64,000 nt of DNA. Origin: Nonomuraea jiangxiensis. Its GTDB lineage: Bacteria; Actinomycetota; Actinomycetes; Streptosporangiales; Streptosporangiaceae. The notes below the pieces were generated by a model, which was not told where the DNA came from, made no database searches, and saw only the letters and a list, made by a program, of their open reading frames with translations. Made by a program: the position numbers and the translations under genes. The stretch spans positions 1 through 64,000 of the forward strand of contig NZ_FNDJ01000006.1 in assembly GCF_900099965.1 (NCBI RefSeq), given 5' to 3'. Positions 63,044 to 64,000 of the stretch are shown here, piece by piece. Every line of letters begins with the position of its first letter. The stretch's first letter is position 1.

Positions 63044-63901
63044 TTATCGGCCGGCCGGTGAGGTGATGGGGGTGGCGCCCGTCGCGGCGGCGGTCAGGCG
63101 TTCGTAGACCTCGGGCGCCGTCGTCTCGCAGCCCAGCCGGTGTCCGGTCAGCTCGCCGTGGTCGTCGCTGGCGCCCGTCACCGCCAGCCCGAGGTCGCCC
63201 GCCAGGGCGCGCAGGTGTTCGCGGGCGGTGGCGTCGTGCTCCGGGTGGTCGGTCTCCAGACCGAAGAGCCCGGCCCTGGCCAGATCGGCGATCCACTCGT
63301 CGGGCAGGGACCTGCCGCCCTGGTCCGCCTTCGGGTGGGCCAGCACCGCCACCCCGCCCGCCGCGCGTACCAGCTGCACGGCGCGTTCGGGGTCGAGGGC
63401 GTAGCGGGGGACGTGGGCGCGGCCGCCCGTGCCGATCCACTCCGGGGTGAACGCGAGCGCCGGATCGCTGATCGCGCCCGCGGCGACCATGGCGCGGGCG
63501 ATGTGCGGCCGGCCGACCGGGGCGCCGGCGGCCAACTCGGTCACCTGCTCCCAGGTGACCGGTACGCCCAGCTCGACCAGCCGCTCGACGGTCCGGCGGC
63601 CGCGCACCTCGCGGGCCTCACGCAGGCGCACGCACTCGGCCGGCAGCTCGGGATCGGCGGGGTCGAAGAGGTAGGCGAGCAGGTGGATGCTGCGGCCGGA
63701 GCGGTGGCAGGACAGCTCCATGCCCGGCACCAACGTCAGCCCGGCGGGCAGCGCGTCGGTCGCGGCCTGGTGGCCCGCCACGGTGTCGTGATCGGTCAGG
63801 GCCAGCACGTCGAGTCCGCGCTCGCGGGCCCGCCGCATCACGTCGGCGGGCGGTTGCGTGCCGTCGGAGGCGGTGCTGTGGCTGTGCAGGTCAATGCGCA
63901 T
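63044..63901 (-). CDS. PHP-domain phosphoesterase
   Basis: 285 residues. A PHP-family metal phosphohydrolase similar to 3',5'-nucleoside bisphosphate phosphatases and RNase AM-type proteins. Metal motifs: DLHSHSTASDG, LTDHDTVAG, GMELSCHRSG, VLAHPKADQGG and SDDHG. A helical insert (about 90-155) is typical of the RNase AM-like group. It starts at 63901 with ATG and is convergent with the STAND gene. Confidence 0.88.
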   Translation of the reverse strand: MRIDLHSHSTASDGTQPPADVMRRARERGLDVLALTDHDTVAGHQAATDALPAGLTLVPGMELSCHRSGRSIHLLAYLFDPADPELPAECVRLREAREVRGRRTVERLVELGVPVTWEQVTELAAGAPVGRPHIARAMVAAGAISDPALAFTPEWIGTGGRAHVPRYALDPERAVQLVRAAGGVAVLAHPKADQGGRSLPDEWIADLARAGLFGLETDHPEHDATAREHLRALAGDLGLAVTGASDDHGELTGHRLGCETTAPEVYERLTAAATGATPITSPAGR

Positions 63902-63919
63902 CGCCTCGATCGTAGGCCG

Positions 63920-64000
63920 TCACACCGCCACGCTGGCCAGGCTTCTGCCGTCGATGGTCTCGATCGTGAAGTGGTTGAGGTCGGACTGGGGCAGGCTGGT
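63920..64000 (-). CDS. C-terminal end of an unidentified gene (partial)
   Basis: The last 26 codons of a minus-strand frame reach the window edge. The visible residues end HFTIETIDGRSLASVAV, a possible DUF6758-type actinobacterial tail, but the identity is unsure. Its stop at 63920 is 18 bases before the PHP start, so the two may be cotranscribed. Nothing more can be said from the part seen. Confidence 0.55.
   Translation of the reverse strand, partial: TSLPQSDLNHFTIETIDGRSLASVAV

Overview
The window is chromosomal DNA of a high-GC, filamentous-type actinobacterium. The gene content is GlnR, CarD, MshA, SenX3-RegX3, HbhA-like protein, DUF2516, DUF2637, MurT-GatD and many GTG starts. It fits Streptosporangiales best, probably a Nonomuraea-like genus; this is inferred from gene content and style, not from a search.

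Layout. 1-2560 is a scar zone: an ISAs1-family element whose tip is the first base, a broken tRNA-Ala(UGC) 3' half, and the C-terminal stub of an IS5-type transposase. 2565-4542 holds a secreted beta-propeller/Ig protein and tRNA-Thr(UGU). 4563-10679 is the carD-ispF...cysS-rlmB housekeeping cluster on the minus strand, interrupted by a PPOX-type flavin protein, a DUF2637 membrane protein and two GlsB/YeaQ membrane proteins; ispD is not in its usual place. 10966-22296 resembles the mycobacterial mshA-ybjN-gpm1-senX3-regX3 and Rv0474-hbhA-Rv0476 blocks, with phoU, a short-chain dehydrogenase, a methyltransferase, a macrodomain protein and a BlaI/M56 pair between them. 22297-35812 contains hydrolases, AlaX, a DUF2207 protein, an S12 serine hydrolase with a divergent regulator, GlxA, asparaginase, Dtd, YgfZ, a Fur-family regulator, a short ORF inside a structured RNA, DUF2470, nitrobindin-like, DsrE, and GatD-MurT (lipid II amidation). 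35985-44852 is a less familiar module: a HerA-type ATPase, a membrane-anchored coiled-coil partner, three single-pass proteins with exported domains, and a polytopic membrane protein. 45055-52226 holds an XRE-cupin regulator, an ECF sigma overlapping a rearranged Ada-type protein, then a block matching mycobacterial sseC-cysA-thiX-lmeA-glnR. 52368-62912 holds a CRP/NB-ARC/TPR regulator and an overlapping four-gene operon that looks like an ABC importer, but its ATPase has lost all visible catalytic motifs and its STAND protein lacks the P-loop lysine. The right end has a PHP phosphoesterase and the tail of an unidentified gene.

The strongest unusual signals are (i) the pseudo-ATPase importer/STAND operon at 57094-62912, (ii) the HerA/membrane module at 35985-44852, (iii) the 13-codon ORF with an extended Shine-Dalgarno sequence inside a folded RNA at 32271-32516, and (iv) short tandem repeats that start at or near the stop codon of the upstream gene in three unrelated places (8656, 30754, 62910). 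Start sites were chosen by ribosome-binding site, overlap with the neighbour and family alignment from memory; no database search was possible.
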